From positions 3,396,501 to 3,460,500 of the forward strand of contig NC_134656.1 of the NCBI RefSeq assembly GCF_030463565.1: a DNA stretch of 64,000 nucleotides, read 5' to 3'. This DNA is from Pelecanus crispus (taxonomy: Eukaryota > Chordata > Aves > Pelecaniformes > Pelecanidae). How positions within the stretch are numbered: the first letter of the stretch is position 1; every line of letters starts with the position of its first letter. Both the position numbers and the translations under genes were made by a program. The notes under the pieces were generated by a model. The model was not told the origin of the DNA. It saw only the letters and a list, made by a program, of their open reading frames with translations, and ran no database searches. This document shows, piece by piece, positions 60,303-64,000 of this stretch.

Positions 60303-61568
60303 AAATATGACTGATACTGTATTTCCCATAAATAATAGACTTTTTCAACTCAGCAAGGACTGAGTCAACATCTTCTGTATATACTGTATATTCTCACCTT
60401 TAGATAAATGCTGTTGTAAAACTAGCCTTACAAAATGTACTGACAAATTAGCAATTTTTGAACAACTGTGAATGAAAATACTCAAATAGATAAAAGGCAA
60501 GAACATACTGGACTTTCACTTGCTGCATTTTGTGCATAATGTTTTTCTTATAAAAATTCATAGCGTTACCTGTACTGAAATTTTGTTTTTCTACTTGCAT
60601 CTTTATCTTAAAATTTCCATTTACAGTATAGAAATGGGAAAAGTCTAAGAAGAGCATATTGCTTTTTAAGATTATAAAGTTATGTTTTCCAGTAACTTGA
60701 ATTGTAATTTTGTAAGAGAATTTAATCCAGGAGCCATACCTTTACATCTCATTTACGTGATATTTTGGTGTCAAAGTTGTTCCTACAGCACACGCTTTAA
60801 AAAAAGGAGTCGAATGTTGCTGTCTTGTTTATTTTACAATGGAGGGGTCGTGTGTATTTAGGGAAAGGCTGCAGAAAAACAGTGTTAATAATTACTCGTG
60901 ACTGATGGAGGATTTGAAAACGGAATGTTATAAGCTTAAAGTGCACTATCTTCCTTTTTATATACAGGTATTTTGTGTTTTGGAGTCCATCTGTTAAGTG
61001 TACAGCAAAGAAATAAGTCATACTTAGTTTTTTTCATAAGGCTGAGGGGTTTTAAATGTCGCATTTTTACAAATCTGTAATTAAAGAACATACAAGAGTA
61101 GCACCTTTATAACCAGCAAAACTTATAAAAACATCAGACAGTTATTTGAAAAAGGCTAAGGCTACAAACGAATTAATTGGTATACCAAAGGAAAGGAGAA
61201 TAAGTTGGTTAAATAGGCCGTTAAACCTGTTACTTCGATTGAACTGATTTAGTGGAGTATTTGTTTTGTTTTGGTTTGGTTTTGCAGAGTTTTGCCATAG
61301 ACTTAAGAATTGTCCCCATTTTATTGTACTTTTCATTTTAAAAGTGTTTTGCTCCTGAAAAAAATAAGCGTTTGGTTTTTTTTGTTAGACTCTACTTAGG
61401 CTGGTAGTGTATATAAAACTCTCCACTGAAAAAGGTGTAACTGCATTAAGCTTGAAAAGAAGAGCGGTGGTACTTCATGTTGTGATTCAGGAGGGAAGTT
61501 CTTCACTGTGAAATACATTACATTGCTACTTTTCATGTATTCTTCAAGTACGTAATTCTAAAGTATGA

Positions 61569-61574
61569 AATAAA
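61569..61574 (+). terminator. DIDO1: Poly(A) signal AATAAA (proximal 3' UTR)
   Basis: Canonical hexamer 1.27 kb after the stop. A modest G/U-rich element (GACCGTGTAAATT) lies about 20 bases beyond. Confidence 0.45.
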
Positions 61575-62054
61575 ACCTGCTAATTTATTTGACCGTGTAA
61601 ATTAACAGTTGGGTAAATATTTTGATATTTTTATAAAATAGTTTTGGAAATGTAAACTTGCATTCCTGTAAACGTTTGCATCTTGAAGACTACATTACAA
61701 GTAGCATGTATGCCATGTATCTCACTACAGATTTTACAGTTCATCTTGGTGCATCTTTGAAGTCCTTTTACATCAAGGATTTGCTGGTTGAAATGATCAT
61801 CCGTGTTCTGAACCTGTAGGCAAAATGTTAAAATGCAGAGAGGTGGTATTAAATGCAAACATCTACTATGGTGTAAGATTTTTTTCTTAATGAGATGTTT
61901 CTAATTTAAAGACATACATAAAAGTATGCAAAAAGTTAAGTGTGTTTGTTTAGGTTTACTTGATAGAAATTTCTGTAAATTGTATTTTATATGGCAAAAT
62001 ATATCACTGTACATTAAAATATGGGACTTCACAGGTTTTTGTTACTGTAAGTAG

Positions 62055-62060
62055 AATAAA
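62055..62060 (+). terminator. DIDO1: Poly(A) signal AATAAA (likely main site)
   Basis: The hexamer is followed by CTGTTGTCC and, further on, TGTATGTGCGT. This is the best GU-rich context among the 3' UTR signals. Confidence 0.55.
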
Positions 62061-62809
62061 CATCTACAGAGAACTGTTGTCCATTTCTTAAATCTGTATG
62101 TGCGTATTATTTTCTAAATATTGCTGCTTCTCAACAAACCACAAGAGACTGATGGCACACAGGTTTCATTTCCTCGCCGTTTAATGAAAGAAGATGTTTT
62201 GCAGGACATCACTTACCAATGGATGTTTAATTGTAGGCATTCTGAAAAGCATATGAGAATCTGTGCTTGCGTTTTTTCTCTCAGTACTAAAACCGCCCCT
62301 AATTTATTCTGAAGGGGCTTTTTAATTTGAATTAGGAAGTTTGTAATTTGTAGATTTTACACCAAAAAAATCTGAAGAAAAGAAAAAATATTAATTCAGG
62401 TCAGCTTTGAATGTAAGAAAAACTCAGTTCACACCATTTATTAATTCCTTGACTTTGCATTGTTATGAAACAGATGTGTGGCTTTTCATCTTCTAGGAAA
62501 CACACCTTTATCACAGATCAGTTAGGGGAATCTGGGGAATCACGATTTAGGAAGAGTAAAAATGCATCCTCCCACAGATGTAGTAGCAAAAAAATCAACA
62601 GCATACAGACAGACACGAATGACTTATTTTTTAAACCACAGCTTTATATAGTTTATAATGACCTGGACTTGGGTTTTACAGCAAGGTTCCCGTGTTCTAC
62701 ACTGCAGCAGATAGTAAAAGCTAGGCTGCAAAGCACATAACAATTTAACTCAATTTACAGAGACTAAAAATGGTACTGAATTATTATCATGCATTGCAAG
62801 AAGGAGAAA

Positions 62810-62815
62810 AATAAA
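62810..62815 (+). terminator. Distal AATAAA
   Basis: Canonical hexamer 2.5 kb after the stop, with U-rich sequence following. A possible long 3' UTR end. Another AATAAA is at 63229-63234. Confidence 0.3.
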
Positions 62816-63459
62816 CAATTCTCTGGCTTTGTTCAAACTTTTGATTTAACATGAAACAACTTACTATTTTGAGCTTTTATCTATGTTTGTACTAAGCTAA
62901 ATTCACTTCCCAAAGAGTATTTTGCTAAATTTTTACGTAAAAGCCTCTGAAAGGTCTAGAACGACGTAAGCAGAAAGATTATTACATCTACAAAAGACTG
63001 TAATGCTCCAACTTTATGCATTCTAAAGGAGAGCACGCAGAAGGATTAGAGGAGGAGGGAAGCGTGTATGGAGTCCAATGTGCACAAAACTCCTTTTAAA
63101 ATTTCTGCTTTTGGTTCTAGAGGAAAGTCACCAGTGTAACTTTCAGGCTGTGGCTACACCTCATACAATACGGTACACTTCAACATGGAAAATGTCTGGG
63201 CATGCTACCTTGACTGATTATGCACGTCAATAAAGAATGCAGTAAACAGATTTTATTTTTTTAACCTGAAGGGAGTAAAGATTTCATATTGAAATTTTTA
63301 AAAATTTTATTCTGTTCATGAGCTAGAGTAGCATTTTTGTGCCTTTCGCGCTCTGGCTCGTTTCTAGAATGCATCTTCTGTAACAGGCATCTGTTTTTAA
63401 TACTAAAATACATAACCAGTAGCAGACACGTAACAGAGATCGAATGTGCAAACAAACTG

Positions 63460-63473
63460 CCCGCGATCGCGGG
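63460..63473. repeat. 14-bp perfect GC palindrome
   Basis: CCCGCGATCGCGGG is its own reverse complement and packs four CpG sites into otherwise AT-rich DNA. Function unknown. Confidence 0.6.
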
Positions 63474-64000
63474 ATGCCTGTTGCGGAGGGTGATTCTGCG
63501 TGGATGCATTCAGACCGTCTCTGAGTGGAACACTCATCCAAGCTCATTTTCATGACACCGTGTGAAAATACCACTTTACAAGTCCAGAAGAACTGAGCTT
63601 TTTTAAGGGGCTTTGGATTCGCTTTCTGCCAAAGAACAGTTCTTAACCACTGGCAAACTACTAAAGCGTTTATAGTTTAGTAACTTCATCTTACAACGGG
63701 AAACCCGGGGCTGCGGCCGCTGCTGGAGCGGTGTATTGGGTGTAGGAAAGAGCCTCCGGCCGCCGGCGCTTTGCAGAAGCGTTCTTGGTGGGGGAAAAAA
63801 GCAAAAAGGGAAAAAGCCTTTATCCGGCAACAAGGAAACAAAACATGGGTGGTAATTTCAAACCATTGTGGCTTTTTTTCTCTCTTCCAATTTTACTTCA
63901 TACTATCTGTGCTATCAGTGGCTGGTAACAACTAGCAGGTGAGAGCACCGAAGGGTGCCTGAATCGCAGAAAAGGGTGACGGACGTGGCGGATGACCCAT

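Larger units (their letters stand above)
60303..62090 (+). other. DIDO1: DIDO1 3' UTR (end approximate)
   Basis: AT-rich sequence after the stop. The end is set about 20-30 bases after AATAAA 62055-62060, whose downstream side is U/GU-rich. Shorter and longer forms are possible with the signals at 61569, 62810 and 63229. Confidence 0.6.
62091..64000. other. Downstream flank
   Basis: It may hold a longer DIDO1 3' UTR up to about 63260. I see no coding exon. CpG density rises in patches at about 63455-63480 and 63700-63780, where NotI- and Sp1-like GC clusters occur, and again in the final 50 bases. These may be the approach to the promoter of the next gene. TCFL5 lies in this direction in mammals, but nothing here identifies it. 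Confidence 0.5.

Noticed and set aside
1..64000. CRISPR arrays, rRNA, tRNA, intact transposons or retroviral genes
   Set aside because: No regularly spaced repeats, no cloverleaf or rRNA core motifs and no transposase, gag/pol or LINE ORF peptides were seen by eye on either strand. CR1-type 3' ends were looked for and not found.

Overview
The window is vertebrate nuclear DNA. It is AT-rich and non-coding except for one CpG island and one long, intron-rich gene. Its protein is so similar to DIDO1 (death inducer-obliterator 1) that the identification is secure. The species cannot be read off. Intron sizes, the apparent lack of SINE/LINE remnants and the protein divergence from mammals suggest a bird or another sauropsid (inference).

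Layout: 1-5200 is upstream intergenic DNA with no recognisable coding exon, although a TATA/CCAAT-type promoter-like module with a splice donor lies at 637-923. About 5210-6450 is a CpG island carrying the DIDO1 promoter, a GC box, YY1-like motifs and a non-coding first exon that ends at a GTGAGT donor (5692/5693). Intron 1 runs from 5693 to 18316. Seventeen coding exons follow between 18340 and 60302, all with GT-AG introns and consistent phases, giving a predicted 2500-residue protein. The 3' UTR begins at 60303, with AATAAA signals at 61569, 62055, 62810 and 63229. The last 1.5 kb has scattered CpG-rich patches and no exon I can support.

The protein reads, in order: an N-terminal extension absent from the human protein as I know it, basic and acidic segments, a C4HC3 PHD finger, a small Cys-rich motif, a TFIIS-type central domain, a SPOC domain, and a 3.4-kb last exon. 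That exon encodes Pro-rich, coiled-coil, RGP-repeat and Arg/Asp/Glu-repeat low-complexity regions. This is the largest (DIDO3-like) form. Open read-through at the donors of exons 8 and 17, each with poly(A) signals downstream, fits the short (DIO-1-like) and medium (DIDO2-like) isoforms.

Points that most deserve a second look: (1) the human initiator Met aligns with a Leu here and the frame stays open through three more upstream exons; (2) a 105-nt, phase-matched candidate cassette exon at 49781-49885 would insert 35 residues between the SPOC domain and the last exon; (3) intronic polyadenylation near 51690 may define the medium isoform; (4) an antisense 95-codon ORF with a predicted membrane helix lies in intron 1. 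I found no dramatic new system such as a CRISPR array or an intact mobile element.
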